A DNA stretch of 64,000 nt from Bradyrhizobium sp. 190 (GTDB taxonomy: Bacteria > Pseudomonadota > Alphaproteobacteria > Rhizobiales > Xanthobacteraceae): contig NZ_JADPJL010000012.1 in the NCBI RefSeq assembly GCF_023073415.1, positions 756,501 to 820,500 of the forward strand, given 5' to 3'. Of this stretch, positions 40,216 to 50,790 are shown one piece after another. The notes under the pieces were generated by a model. It was given only the letters and a program-made list of their open reading frames with translations, had not been told where the DNA came from and made no database searches. A program made the position numbers and the translations under genes. The number at the start of each line of letters is the position of its first letter. Positions within the stretch are counted from its first letter, which is position 1.

Positions 40216-41880
40216 ATGTGGGACCAGCACTATAATCCGCTTGGCAACGCCGCGCTGTCGACGATCGCCGCCGCCGTGCCTGTGGTCACGCTGCTGGTGC
40301 TGATCGCCAGCGGCAAGGTCAAGGCGCATCTCGCGGCCATCATCGCGCTGATCGTTGCCAATATCATCACCATCGCCATCTTCACCATGCCTGCCAGCAT
40401 GTCGATGCGGGCCTCGCTGCTGGGCGTCGCGATCGGCTTCTTTCCGATCGGCTGGATCGTGCTCAACGTCATCTTTCTCTACCGCATTACGGTCGAGACC
40501 GGGCGGTTCGAACTGCTGCAGCGGGCGATCGGCGGCGTCACCAACGATCGCCGGTTGCAGCTTCTTCTGATTGCGTTCGCATTCGGTGCGTTCTTTGAAG
40601 GCGCGTCCGGCTTCGGAACACCGGTCGCGATCACCGGCGCGGTCCTGATCGGGCTCGGCTTCTCGCCGCTGGCAGCCTCCGGCCTTTCGCTGATCGCCAA
40701 CACCGCGCCGGTGGCCTATGGCGCGCTCGGCACGCCGATCCAGGGGCTGGCGTCCGTGACCGGCCTCGATCCCTATGTGCTCGGCGCGATGGTCGGCCGG
40801 CAACTGCCGTTCTTCTCGCTGATCGTGCCGTTCTGGCTGATCTGGGCCTTTGCGGGCTGGCGCGGCATGACGGCGATCTGGCCGGCCATTCTCGTCACCG
40901 GCGTCTCGTTCGCAGTTCCGCAATTCGTGATTTCGAACTTCATCAATCCCTGGATCGTCGATATCGGCGCGTCGCTGATCTCGATGGGCTGCCTCATCTT
41001 GTTCCTCAAGGTGTGGCAACCCCGCGAACTTTGGCTATCCCCGGCGCTGCGCGGAAAAGATGAATCGGCCGCGACCATGAAGCCCGCCAAGCCATTGGAT
41101 ACGACGAAGCTCAGCCAGGCGCAGCTCTGGAGCGCGCTGCTGCCGTGGATCATCGTCTGCATCGTGATGCTGATATGGGGCACTGGCTCGTTCAAGACCT
41201 GGGCGAATTCGATCTTCGTCTGGAAGTATCAGGTGCCCGAACTGCACAACATGATCAACAAGGTGCCGCCGGTGGCCGCGAAGCCGACGCCCGAAGCCGC
41301 GCTGTTCGACTTCACATACCTGTCCTTCACCGGGACGGGCATGCTGATCGCCGCGATCATTTCCGGTTTTCTGATGGGCTTCTCGCCGCTGAAGATGGTC
41401 GCGGAATATGGCCGCACCATCAGGCTGTGCGCGATCTCGCTGATCACGATCTCGGCGATGCTCGCCATCGGTACGCTAACGCGGCTCTCCGGCGTCGACG
41501 CCACGCTCGGCCTCGCCTTCGCCGCCACCGGCGTGCTCTATCCCTTCTTCGGCACGTTGCTCGGCTGGCTCGGCGTGGCGCTGACGGGATCGGACACCGC
41601 TTCCAACGTGCTGTTCGGCAATCTGCAAAGGATCACCGCCGAACAGCTCGGCCTGTCGCCGGTGCTGATGGCCGCCGCCAACTCCTCCGGCGGCGTCATG
41701 GGCAAGATGATCGACGCGCAATCCATCGTCGTCGCCTCGACCGCGACGAACTGGTACGGCCACGAAGGCTCGATCCTGCGTTACGTCTTCCTGCATTCGA
41801 TCGTGCTGGCCTGCCTCGTCGGCGTGCTGGTGACGCTGCAGGCCTACGTCCATCCGTTCACGATGATGGTGCTGAAGTAG
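40216..41880 (+). CDS. lldP: L-lactate permease family transporter (LctP/GlcA)
   Basis: 554 residues from the ATG at 40216; an open frame to 40045 has no membrane character. About 12-14 helices with family signatures FEGASGFGTPVAITGA, NTAPVAYGALGTPI and GSDTASNVLFGNLQ, and NSSGGVMGKMIDAQSIVVA near the end. Members are proton symporters of lactate or glycolate. Because glcDEF is 5 kb upstream, glycolate as substrate is as plausible as lactate. The 295-bp upstream region has no other gene. Confidence 0.92.
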   Translation: MWDQHYNPLGNAALSTIAAAVPVVTLLVLIASGKVKAHLAAIIALIVANIITIAIFTMPASMSMRASLLGVAIGFFPIGWIVLNVIFLYRITVETGRFELLQRAIGGVTNDRRLQLLLIAFAFGAFFEGASGFGTPVAITGAVLIGLGFSPLAASGLSLIANTAPVAYGALGTPIQGLASVTGLDPYVLGAMVGRQLPFFSLIVPFWLIWAFAGWRGMTAIWPAILVTGVSFAVPQFVISNFINPWIVDIGASLISMGCLILFLKVWQPRELWLSPALRGKDESAATMKPAKPLDTTKLSQAQLWSALLPWIIVCIVMLIWGTGSFKTWANSIFVWKYQVPELHNMINKVPPVAAKPTPEAALFDFTYLSFTGTGMLIAAIISGFLMGFSPLKMVAEYGRTIRLCAISLITISAMLAIGTLTRLSGVDATLGLAFAATGVLYPFFGTLLGWLGVALTGSDTASNVLFGNLQRITAEQLGLSPVLMAAANSSGGVMGKMIDAQSIVVASTATNWYGHEGSILRYVFLHSIVLACLVGVLVTLQAYVHPFTMMVLK

Positions 41881-41907
41881 GACCGCAGATGGAGCGACCC
41901 GCCAACG

Positions 41908-41936
41908 ATCCCCGCGGCCGACGCCGCGGGGATTTG
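41908..41936 (+). terminator. Rho-independent terminator of the lactate/glycolate permease
   Basis: Perfect stem ATCCCCGCGGC-CGAC-GCCGCGGGGAT followed by TTG. 28 bases after the permease stop. The U-tract is short. Confidence 0.7.
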
Positions 41937-42051
41937 TTATCGGTACGGGATTCGTGCTGAGGCCCCGTCTTGCGTGTGGTCTCGCAAAACCGACGGGCGT
42001 AATCAAACGCGGCCAAGCTCATGCCGGAACCAACCACCGCGGTGTTTTGGA

Positions 42052-43506
42052 TCAGGTCTCGCCACCGGCGAAGATATCCTTCTTGATGACCGCATGGACG
42101 CCCCAATTTCCATCGACTACCTGGGTGATGCCGAAGTCGACGCCAACCGTAATCAAAGAGATTGCCTCATCTTCGGTCAGCTTCTTGGTCGTCATCAGGA
42201 ATTTGCGCATCTTGCGGAACGCATCGCGCAAAGCCAGGTCAACCGACGATTTCGAGTAAATGTCTGACTGCGCCTTGTCTCCCAATTCGGTGAGATAATT
42301 GGCGAAGCTGAAGCCGTGCACCAGCCACTCATCCCTGGTTTCCAGCATCGGATAGTCGAGGGCTTCGAGAGCCGTGCCGACGAGGTCGGCTTTCTTGTGC
42401 AGAATGATCTGGAAGGTGCCGTTCAGCGAGCTTTCGATGGCCGTGCCGCAAAGCTCGGAGTCTCCCTGCGAAGCGTGCGGATCGCCAACAGACAGCAGGC
42501 CGCCTTCGACCGCGACCGGATAATACATCGTGGCGCCCTTGCCGATCCGCCAATTGTCGATGTTGCCTCCGGTATAGCTCGGCGGAATTGAATCGACGAT
42601 ATCGGCTTCCTTTGGCGCCAGGCCGATGACGCCGAAATGCGGACGTATCGGAATGCGCACATTCTTCAGGATGCCGTGGTTCTCCTTGATCGTGGAGTGA
42701 TCGACCGGGACGCCGGGGTAGTCGATGGTTTTGTGCACGACGCCCGAAGGATCGGTCTGTGGAGTCCATTGGAAATTGTACACGGCTTTCGCCCAGTTGC
42801 GTTCGCCTGACGCGTCGACCTCGTAGATCGTGATCACTTCGCGCGGTTTAGGCTCGGTCAACAAGTCCTTGTAGTGAAACCCCCACCATGCCGCCGCGTT
42901 GCTGCCGAAAGCTTTTCCACGATATTGCGGATTGGCGCATGGCCGGGGCGTGACGTCGATAATACGCAACTCGATCACGTCGCCCTCCTGGGCGCCGCGG
43001 ACGTAGACCGGGCCTGTGCAGATGTGCACGCCAAGGCCCTCGCCGGCGCCACGCCCGAATAGGGAGGCATCTATCGGTCCGGCGCCGCGTCGGTTTACGC
43101 CCTTCTTTTCCTTGGTCCACAGGAACACGCTTTCGGCGCCGGGATCGCCCTTCACCATGCGCTCGGCGTCGTCATTGGCATGGTGCGTTAGCGCCTCAAT
43201 GGTAATGAAGTCGCCAGAATCGATCTCGACCTGCGGTTTCAGTTTCTTGCTGAAATAGCCCCAATGCACTGTGTCAGCACTTGCCGGCAGATGATGATAG
43301 GACCGCTTGGCGGGTTGGTTCCTTTCGGCAGCAGCCGCCATCTGCGGCGTCACCAGAGAAATGCCGCCCGCGGTCATCGCTGCGGCGCCTCCGGCCGCGG
43401 CGAAGCTGGACCTCAAGAACGATCGGCGTTCGCGATCAAGCGTTTCCTTGAACTTGCGATGGTGCAATTCGAATTCCGGACAGTTCTTGTCATCACCCGC
43501 GCACAT
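42052..43506 (-). CDS. Tat-exported acetamidase/formamidase family protein
   Basis: 484 residues. A twin-arginine signal (ERRSFLRSSFAAAGGAAA, residues ~26-43) follows a cytoplasmic extension with MCAGDDKNCPEFELHHRKF, indicating export after folding. The amidase family features are THHANDDAERM, the metal-binding VHICTGPVYVRGAQEGD, GGNIDNWRIGKGATMYYPV and VGDPHASQGDSELCGTAIE. Homologues hydrolyse formamide or short amides. Its substrate is not readable. It is followed by a long intergenic gap and has no partner genes. Confidence 0.88.
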   Translation of the reverse strand: MCAGDDKNCPEFELHHRKFKETLDRERRSFLRSSFAAAGGAAAMTAGGISLVTPQMAAAAERNQPAKRSYHHLPASADTVHWGYFSKKLKPQVEIDSGDFITIEALTHHANDDAERMVKGDPGAESVFLWTKEKKGVNRRGAGPIDASLFGRGAGEGLGVHICTGPVYVRGAQEGDVIELRIIDVTPRPCANPQYRGKAFGSNAAAWWGFHYKDLLTEPKPREVITIYEVDASGERNWAKAVYNFQWTPQTDPSGVVHKTIDYPGVPVDHSTIKENHGILKNVRIPIRPHFGVIGLAPKEADIVDSIPPSYTGGNIDNWRIGKGATMYYPVAVEGGLLSVGDPHASQGDSELCGTAIESSLNGTFQIILHKKADLVGTALEALDYPMLETRDEWLVHGFSFANYLTELGDKAQSDIYSKSSVDLALRDAFRKMRKFLMTTKKLTEDEAISLITVGVDFGITQVVDGNWGVHAVIKKDIFAGGET

Positions 43507-43712
43507 CGGATCTCTCCCTGATTTGAACGCGCATTCAGGCGCACGCCTGATCCCACCTCAGTTCATCGCAACAGTCAAAGCGTTGCTGCATCACGAAGTG
43601 AATGAAAAATAGCTTCTTTGCTTATTGCTTGAGCCTTGCGTGCTCAACTCTTGCTGGACGCACCAAGCAGTCGGCAATCTTGTAATTGCCGCCGGCGCTT
43701 CCCACGGAGGTT

Positions 43713-44246
43713 TCAGAGTTTGCGGCTGTCATAGGCCCAATGCAGCAGTGCCTGCCTTTGACGCTTGCGGCAGAAGAGATCTCCTCGCTCGCAATTCATC
43801 TGCAGTTGGCGCACGTGCCTTCGGATCGCGGCCCAGCGTTTGATCTGTCGTGCATCTTCGTCCGGAAGCCGCCGTCCGCAATAATAGCGGCAGTACCATT
43901 GAAACCAGCCGCGCGGGTCTTCGGGGTGGATCCAGCCCTTCTTGCGCCACACGGAGAGCGGCTGGCTGGCCGCAACGCCGAAGAAATTCACCTTGGCGTC
44001 CGCACGTTCCGGAGAGAGTTTTGCCTTCGCGAACCAACTGGCCGGAAACTCGCTCTTGCAATCGGTCATGTATTTCCCGCCGAAGACGCCGAGGCGCAGC
44101 ATTTCCGCCGGCCTGAGTTCGGGGCGAAAGTCCGGGTCAAAGTTGCGGCCAACGGGTGCGACGAGAACGTACCGGTAACCTCGCTGCATCCGGTCATTCA
44201 CGACGACGGTTCGCTGCTTCACCGCGACAGGACCCTTCTTTCGCAA
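43713..44246 (-). CDS. Conserved uncharacterised protein (WFQWYCRYYxGRR family)
   Basis: 177 residues from a TTG at 44246; no better start is visible. Very rich in Trp, Tyr, Arg: RGYRYVLVAPVGRNFDPDF, LRLGVFGGKYMTDCKSEFPA, RGWFQWYCRYYCGRRLPDED, RQIKRWAAIRRHVRQLQMNC, and a C-terminal KRQRQALLHWAYDSRKL. I recall closely similar sequences in very diverse bacteria and some fungi, without assigned function. The composition suggests a nucleic-acid or anion binding protein. The neighbours give no clue. Confidence 0.75.
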   Translation of the reverse strand: MRKKGPVAVKQRTVVVNDRMQRGYRYVLVAPVGRNFDPDFRPELRPAEMLRLGVFGGKYMTDCKSEFPASWFAKAKLSPERADAKVNFFGVAASQPLSVWRKKGWIHPEDPRGWFQWYCRYYCGRRLPDEDARQIKRWAAIRRHVRQLQMNCERGDLFCRKRQRQALLHWAYDSRKL

Positions 44247-44418
44247 AGCGACGGCTGGATGGCTGCACCAAGGATAGATGGTCGGGGAGGGAACGGAAAG
44301 ACGGGCGAAGCTGGCTGCAATTTGTCAGCCGGTGGCATCAACGGCCCTAGCCAATCACGTCGCCGTCCAATAGAACGGCGCGCGGCGCGGTAGGGTCCGG
44401 TATTTTCGAGAGGGTTGC

Positions 44419-44835
44419 ATGATTTCGTTCGCACGTATGTCCCGAGCAGGCGCCGCTTCGCTCTTGCTGATCGCCACCGCCCTGCATTTCAGCCCCGCGC
44501 GGGCCGATGACGGCTTTCCGTTCGGAACGGAAATGCAGCTCGACGTGAACCGCCAGCCGGGATCCAAGCGGGTCCCTAATCTTGAGATCGGCGATGCCGG
44601 CGAGGTGGTGCTCGAACTCTGGTGCAAGGGCGGCAAGGGCCAGTTTTCGGTGGCGGGCAACACCGTGATCTTCGTCGCCGGCGCGATGGCAAACCGGCCC
44701 TGTCCGCCGGACCGGGCGCAGGCCGATGACGAGTTGATCGCGGCCCTGACCGACGCAGCCACCTGGAAGCGGCAGGGCGATTTCGTGTCGTTCATCGGCG
44801 CGAAGACGCTGCGGTTTCGCATCAACACGAACTAG
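44419..44835 (+). CDS. Secreted protein, META/HslJ-like
   Basis: 138 residues. Signal peptide AGAASLLLIATALHFSPARA precedes DDGFPFGTEMQLDVNRQPGS. Segments EIGDAGEVVLELWCKGGKGQ, VFVAGAMANRPCPP and the late DDELIAALTDAATWKRQGDF resemble META-type domains found in stress-related lipoproteins such as HslJ. Two Cys. The similarity is approximate; alternative is an unknown periplasmic fold. Confidence 0.65.
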   Translation: MISFARMSRAGAASLLLIATALHFSPARADDGFPFGTEMQLDVNRQPGSKRVPNLEIGDAGEVVLELWCKGGKGQFSVAGNTVIFVAGAMANRPCPPDRAQADDELIAALTDAATWKRQGDFVSFIGAKTLRFRINTN

Positions 44836-44863
44836 CTAGGCCTAGTCTGCAAAAGGGCCGAAG

Positions 44864-45333
44864 ATGAGTAAGCCTGAGATCAGCGTAGGGCCCGAAGATC
44901 CGAGGCAGGCGGACGTGCGGCGTATCTTCGCCGAATCAGGTGCGTATCTGCAGGCGCTGTATCCATCCGAAAGTAATCACGTCGTGGACGTGGATGCACT
45001 CGCAGCACCCGACGCGGTCTTTCTCGCCGCGCGCTGTAACGGAGACCTTCTCGGATCGATCGCATTTCGGATCATCGCGCCTGGACATGCCGAAATAAAG
45101 CGCATGTTCGTGCGTGCGGAAGCTCGAGGAATTGGTTTGGGTCGACGTTTGCTTTTTGCACTGGAAGATGCCGCGCGCCAGAAGCACGTCAGCCGTATCA
45201 GTCTGGAGACGGGCATTAGGCAACCAGAGGCATCGGGCTCTATCGCGCATCTGGTTATCAGGACTGTCCGCCGTTCGGCACCTACACGTCTGACCCGCTT
45301 AGCCTGTTCATGACCAAACGCCTGCAGCCTTGA
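44864..45333 (+). pseudogene. GNAT N-acetyltransferase with a probable frameshift near 45230
   Basis: The frame from 44864 encodes a GNAT domain: KRMFVRAEARGIGLGRRLLFALED is the acetyl-CoA loop. After TGIRQPEASG it continues as non-family sequence (SIAHLVIRTVRRSAP) to 45313. Read one base over from about 45230, the missing GNAT ending appears: GLYRASGYQDCPPFGTYTSD followed by PLSLFMTKRLQP and a stop at 45331-45333. One base lost near GAGGCATCGGGCTC explains it (GAGGC-G-ATCGGG expected). Either a real mutation, a sequencing slip, or the gene is intact elsewhere. Confidence 0.75.
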
Positions 45334-45363
45334 TCTGCAGATAACGGTCCACCAGGAGCTCTG

Positions 45364-46056
45364 TTACTGCGTCGCAATCAATCCGCTGGCGGTGGCAATG
45401 ACCCAGCGGTTGCCCCAGCGCACGATGGACTCCACGCGTCCTAGTCCGGGAATTGTGTCGCCGCGTGCGGCCATCCGGATTCCGTCAGGACCTTCGAGAA
45501 CCGCGGTGCCGTCCCGGACATCGACCACCGTCCAACCGGGAATCGTCGCCGGCTTGGTTTCCGGCGCCGCCACCAGGGGCTGCCGCATCGCGATCGCAGC
45601 GGCGGAAGGGCCCGCATTTGCCTGGGAGGCCGGGCTCGCAGACGGGCGTGCGCCGGCCGGCAAGAGGGCGGGTGGCTTGGGAATGCTTCCGACAATGGCC
45701 GGCGAATCTGACGCCGATGCCGTTTTTCGCGCGCCTTCAATCCTGCCGCTCGATCGCGCTTCGGCAATTCGCGGCGAGGGCGCTTCTTTCTGCGCAACTT
45801 CGACAAGACCGAGCTCGCTTGCGAACTGCGGCCAGTTCAGGCCGCCGGCCCATCCCAGTGCAAAGCTTGCTACCACTGCTGCAGTGACCAGCACAGCGGC
45901 GCGTGCTTGATCGCCAAATGGCTCCCGCACCACCAATACTTCGTCGCGATCGGATTTAAGGAAATTCCACAGGCTCGCGCGTTGCTCCCGCCACTGGCCG
46001 GCAACCACATTCCCCGACCAGATGCTCTCAGAGGTACTCAGCTCGCGGTCTTGCAT
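45364..46056 (-). CDS. Single-pass inner-membrane protein of unknown function
   Basis: 230 residues. A short cytoplasmic part with FLKSDRDEVLVVREPFG precedes one membrane helix (VLVTAAVVASFALGWAGGL, ~55-73). The periplasmic region is Ala/Pro/Ser rich and disordered (RPSASPASQANAGPSAAA). The C-terminal ~60 residues are compact: WTVVDVRDGTAVLEGPDG, RGDTIPGLGRVESIVRWGNRW. The pattern recalls GspC/PilP-type domains that touch outer-membrane secretins, though no secretin gene is near. Function unknown. Confidence 0.7.
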   Translation of the reverse strand: MQDRELSTSESIWSGNVVAGQWREQRASLWNFLKSDRDEVLVVREPFGDQARAAVLVTAAVVASFALGWAGGLNWPQFASELGLVEVAQKEAPSPRIAEARSSGRIEGARKTASASDSPAIVGSIPKPPALLPAGARPSASPASQANAGPSAAAIAMRQPLVAAPETKPATIPGWTVVDVRDGTAVLEGPDGIRMAARGDTIPGLGRVESIVRWGNRWVIATASGLIATQ

Positions 46057-46215
46057 GGTGTGACCCAGATTTCGGAGAACCGATGATGTTCCTCGAAACT
46101 GAATCGAATCTTAACAATCAAAGCCCGAGGACAAGATCATTGCGCATCATACCGCGGCGGGAAGGCATTGATGCGCGCGCAGCCTGACGGTCGCCCTATC
46201 GTGCCGGCATGCGGA

Positions 46216-47415
46216 TCATTTCCACACACTCTTGTCCGCGTCCCAGCGCTGGCCCTTGAACTCTTTCGCCAGGGCTTCGACCGAACCGTTGTCGTCCTTC
46301 GGCTCGCCGCCTTCCTCGTCGCCGGTGGATTCTTCCGTCAGGTTCAGCTTGGGGCCTGTGCCTTCATCCGCTGTCGTGATTACCGGGCTCGAGATCCACA
46401 GCATCAGCCGGTCCGACGCGCCGGGTTTGTCCGGCGAGACCAGCGCGGTGACCTCGACGCTTTCGGTGAGCGCGAGCGGCGGATAGACCGGGCTCGGCCG
46501 CTTCAAGGTCAATGTCAGTTTTCCGGTGTTGGCGTCCCAGTCGGCGCCCGCTGCCTTGGCTGCGAGCGTCCTGGAGAGAACGGCTGATATCGCCGATGCG
46601 ATCTTGTCCTTGTTGATCTTGTCGCCGTCGCGCCATTCGGCGGCAGCAAACCGGATGGCGCGGTCCATCTCGACAGAGCCGCTGGTCCATCCCGCCGCGA
46701 CCACGCCGGGCATCGATTTGGCCTTCGCGATCAGTGCAGCCGTGCGCTCCGGATCGGCCGTGAGGTTGATAGTCTGCTCGCCGGCGCGCAGCGCGTCGCA
46801 GGAAATCGAAAGGCTGGATAGCCCGACCTCGACGGCCTCGCCCTTCAGGCTTTTGAGGAAATCCAGCGCGGCGTCGAGCTTGACCCGCACGCCGAACGCC
46901 TCAGGCGAAACGTCGGTAAAATCCTTCGGCGCCGGGGTAATGCCGTCGTCGCTGGTCTGGTTGTCCAGAAATTCCTTCTCGCTGAGATCGGAATTGTCCG
47001 TCGAGGTAACCTCGGTAACTGCCTGGCCGATGGTGATCTGGCCGCGGAATTCGAAGGTGTCGCCGACAGGCTTGCGCAGCAATTTGACTGATACCGGCAG
47101 CTTGTCACCGACGCTCTGCGTGGTGCCGGTCAGACTCTGGCCGCTAACGGTGAGGTTGGCGACGAAGCGGTCCTTGCGGTCGGAGCCCTTCGCGGCGGGG
47201 TAACAGACGTCGAGCACGGCCGCGGTGACGGTCTTGCCCTGCCGGGTTTCCTTCAGGATGACGTCGGCGTTGCCGTCCATCAGGCCGTCGATCGCGGTGA
47301 AATAGCGCGTCTCGACCGCGCCCGGCGCCGTCTTGGAGGGGAGTTTCATCTGGGCGAAAGCGAGGCTCGGGAAGACCGTGATCAGACCGAGCAGGAGAAG
47401 GAAGCGCGCGCGCAT
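46216..47415 (-). CDS. Secreted protein of unknown function
   Basis: 399 residues from the ATG at 47415, which starts the signal peptide MRARFLLLLGLITVFPSLAF; the frame remains open to 47628 without a credible start. The mature protein is rich in beta-strands and Asp/Lys (ETRYFTAIDGLMDGNADVI, TSTDNSDLSEKEFLDNQT, ACIDALRAGE-like segment SCDALRAGEQTINLTADPE). Only two Cys. No conserved enzyme motif is recognised. It lies upstream of nothing obvious and downstream of groEL on the same strand direction. Confidence 0.75.
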   Translation of the reverse strand: MRARFLLLLGLITVFPSLAFAQMKLPSKTAPGAVETRYFTAIDGLMDGNADVILKETRQGKTVTAAVLDVCYPAAKGSDRKDRFVANLTVSGQSLTGTTQSVGDKLPVSVKLLRKPVGDTFEFRGQITIGQAVTEVTSTDNSDLSEKEFLDNQTSDDGITPAPKDFTDVSPEAFGVRVKLDAALDFLKSLKGEAVEVGLSSLSISCDALRAGEQTINLTADPERTAALIAKAKSMPGVVAAGWTSGSVEMDRAIRFAAAEWRDGDKINKDKIASAISAVLSRTLAAKAAGADWDANTGKLTLTLKRPSPVYPPLALTESVEVTALVSPDKPGASDRLMLWISSPVITTADEGTGPKLNLTEESTGDEEGGEPKDDNGSVEALAKEFKGQRWDADKSVWK

Positions 47416-47530
47416 ATGAAATTCCCTGAAACGATGGAATAGGCAGGGGTTGTAAGTAGCAAACCTCGGCAGCGTTTTCGAGCCAAGCACGTCCTGAATC
47501 GACCGGGCGCGCTTCATCACCAAAGAAGCC

Positions 47531-47560
47531 AAAAAAGAAGGCCGCCCGGAGGCGGCCTTC
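47531..47560 (-). terminator. Rho-independent terminator of the groESL operon
   Basis: On the minus strand a perfect stem GAAGGCCGCC-TCCG-GGCGGCCTTC is followed by TTTTTT. It lies 28 bases past the groEL stop. Confidence 0.9.
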
Positions 47561-47587
47561 GATCTGTTTGCTTGGGAAAGCCGGGTG

Positions 47588-49369
<1,782 letters not shown>

Positions 49370-49401
49370 ACAGAGAGCGATGTGGCTCTCTTTTGTTGAA
49401 G

Positions 49402-49698
49402 TCAGCTCAGCACGCCCATGATGTCGGACTCCTTCATGATCAGGAGCTCTTCGCCGTCGAGCTTGACCTCGGTGCCCGACCATTTGCCGAACAGAACGCG
49501 GTCGCCGACCTTGAGGTCGATCGGAATCAGCTTGCCGGCCTCGTCGCGGCCGCCCGGGCCCACGGCGGTGATTTCGCCCTGCGACGGCTTTTCCTTGGCG
49601 CTGTCGGGAATGATGATGCCGCCCTTGGTCTTCTCTTCGGCATCGATGCGCTTGACCACGACGCGGTCGTGCAGCGGACGGAATTTGGATTTGGCCAT
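49402..49698 (-). CDS. groES: Co-chaperonin GroES
   Basis: 98 residues. [42 protein letters not shown] contains the mobile loop (GGIIIPD) that contacts GroEL, followed by [31 protein letters not shown]. It caps the GroEL ring. It is first in the operon; expression should be controlled by HrcA through the CIRCE element 109 bases upstream of the start. Confidence 0.98.
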   Translation of the reverse strand: MAKSKFRPLHDRVVVKRIDAEEKTKGGIIIPDSAKEKPSQGEITAVGPGGRDEAGKLIPIDLKVGDRVLFGKWSGTEVKLDGEELLIMKESDIMGVLS

Positions 49699-49806
49699 GA
49701 CGTCTCCTCTTGAAGTTCCCTGGAAGGCGTGGTTTCAGGTCTGTGCCACGAAAATGGCTGATAATGCCGCGTATTCGACGCCGCCCCGGGCGGGACAGCA
49801 CGACCC

Positions 49807-49833
49807 TTAGCAATCGAGGTATTTGAGTGCTAA
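49807..49833 (-). promoter_or_regulatory. CIRCE operator of groESL
   Basis: TTAGCAATC-N9-GAGTGCTAA, the inverted repeat recognised by HrcA (consensus TTAGCACTC-N9-GAGTGCTAA), with a single mismatch in one half. It sits just downstream of the candidate promoter and 109 bases before groES. Confidence 0.92.
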
Positions 49834-49846
49834 ACGTGGGGCCGGG

Positions 49847-49875
49847 GAATATGGCTTGGCGCTGATCCTGTCAAG
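49847..49875 (-). promoter_or_regulatory. Candidate groESL promoter
   Basis: On the minus strand CTTGACA (49875-49869) is followed after about 14 bases by CCATATTC (49854-49847), similar to alphaproteobacterial heat-shock or housekeeping promoters. The CIRCE element would cover the start point, the usual arrangement for HrcA repression. Confidence 0.65.
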
Positions 49876-50034
49876 CAAACAAGGGGGTTAAGGCCTTCTT
49901 GAGGCCAATATAGGATGGTCCACGGAAACCAAATCGGCGCAGCGGCGTAATTTTAACCGACGTCATTGCTCCGGCAGGCTTTTTGCGGTTGACTGCTTGA
50001 CGGGAGCGGCCAGGGATTTGCTCGGGGGAATGCG

Positions 50035-50550
50035 ATGATCAGCTCACGTAATGCGCATACGGTTGCCAATCTGGCGATCGCGTCGGCGCTGACGATCTTG
50101 CTGGCGGGATGCAGCAGCATGAGCCTGCCGTCGCTGTCGTCCAATCCGCCCCCCGACGCCGAGCCCCCTGTGGCGCCGGAAATGCCGGCGACCATCCGCT
50201 CCGACGAGATCGTCGGCCGCTGGGGCCTCGCCTCGTTCCAGAATCCCAACGACCGCGCCCGCACCGAAGCGGCGGCGCGAGGGCAGTGCAAGCAGCCCTA
50301 TGTGATCGGCGCCGGCCAGAGCGGCGGCGTGGTCATGCATCTGGCCGACCAGGCCACCCCGCAGGAACTGCGCCTCAAGGGCAGCCCGAGCGGCAAGAAC
50401 TATATCGGCCCGGCCGGTCCCGCCGGCAGCGAGCAGGACCGCGAGATCGTCTCGTTCGACGGCCGCGTGCTCGTGACCCGCTTCATCGAAAAGGATGCCG
50501 CGGTCCGTTACGGCAACATGGTCTATGTGCGCTGCGCGCCGCGGGCGTGA
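50035..50550 (+). CDS. Putative outer-membrane lipoprotein of unknown function
   Basis: 171 residues. A lipoprotein signal ends in the lipobox LLAGC (Cys near residue 26), then SSMSLPSLSSNPPPDAEPPV, a flexible linker. The globular part includes IVGRWGLASFQNPNDRARTEAAARGQCKQPYVIGAGQSGGVVM and ends RFIEKDAAVRYGNMVYVRCAPRA. No family is recognised. It faces the groESL promoter region but is on the other strand; a bidirectional terminator follows 186 bases downstream. Confidence 0.75.
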   Translation: MISSRNAHTVANLAIASALTILLAGCSSMSLPSLSSNPPPDAEPPVAPEMPATIRSDEIVGRWGLASFQNPNDRARTEAAARGQCKQPYVIGAGQSGGVVMHLADQATPQELRLKGSPSGKNYIGPAGPAGSEQDREIVSFDGRVLVTRFIEKDAAVRYGNMVYVRCAPRA

Positions 50551-50558
50551 GGCTTCCC

Positions 50559-50714
50559 GTCATGCCCCGCCACCGGGTCTCGCCTTCGGCGAGCCCGATG
50601 ACAGGCTCCGTCGGGGCATCCAGTACGCCGCGGCTTCTCGGCTGAATCGCTGACGTCTCTGGAATACTGGATCGTCCGCCCCAGTGCGCAATTGCGCACA
50701 AGGCGGACGATGAC
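50559..50714. repeat. Intergenic repeat sharing its 3' half with 32767-32885
   Basis: Begins CGTCATGCCCCGCC and ends CGGACGATGAC. The stretch TACTGGATCGTCCGCCCCAG...GGCGGACGATGAC is almost identical to the glcD-glcE repeat. Inner GGTCTCGCC-TTC-GGCGAGCCC hairpin. Confidence 0.85.
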
Positions 50715-50736
50715 AGTGGAGGGCGGACGAACCAAC

Positions 50737-50766
50737 AAAAACGCCGGCTTTGAGGCCGGCGTTTTG
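50737..50766. terminator. Bidirectional terminator between the lipoprotein and cheZ
   Basis: AAAACGCCGGC-TTTGAG-GCCGGCGTTTT: perfect 11-bp stem with A-tract and T-tract on both sides, so it can end transcription of both convergent genes. Confidence 0.9.
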
Positions 50767-50790
50767 TTCAGTCAGCGTTAACCAGCCCAA

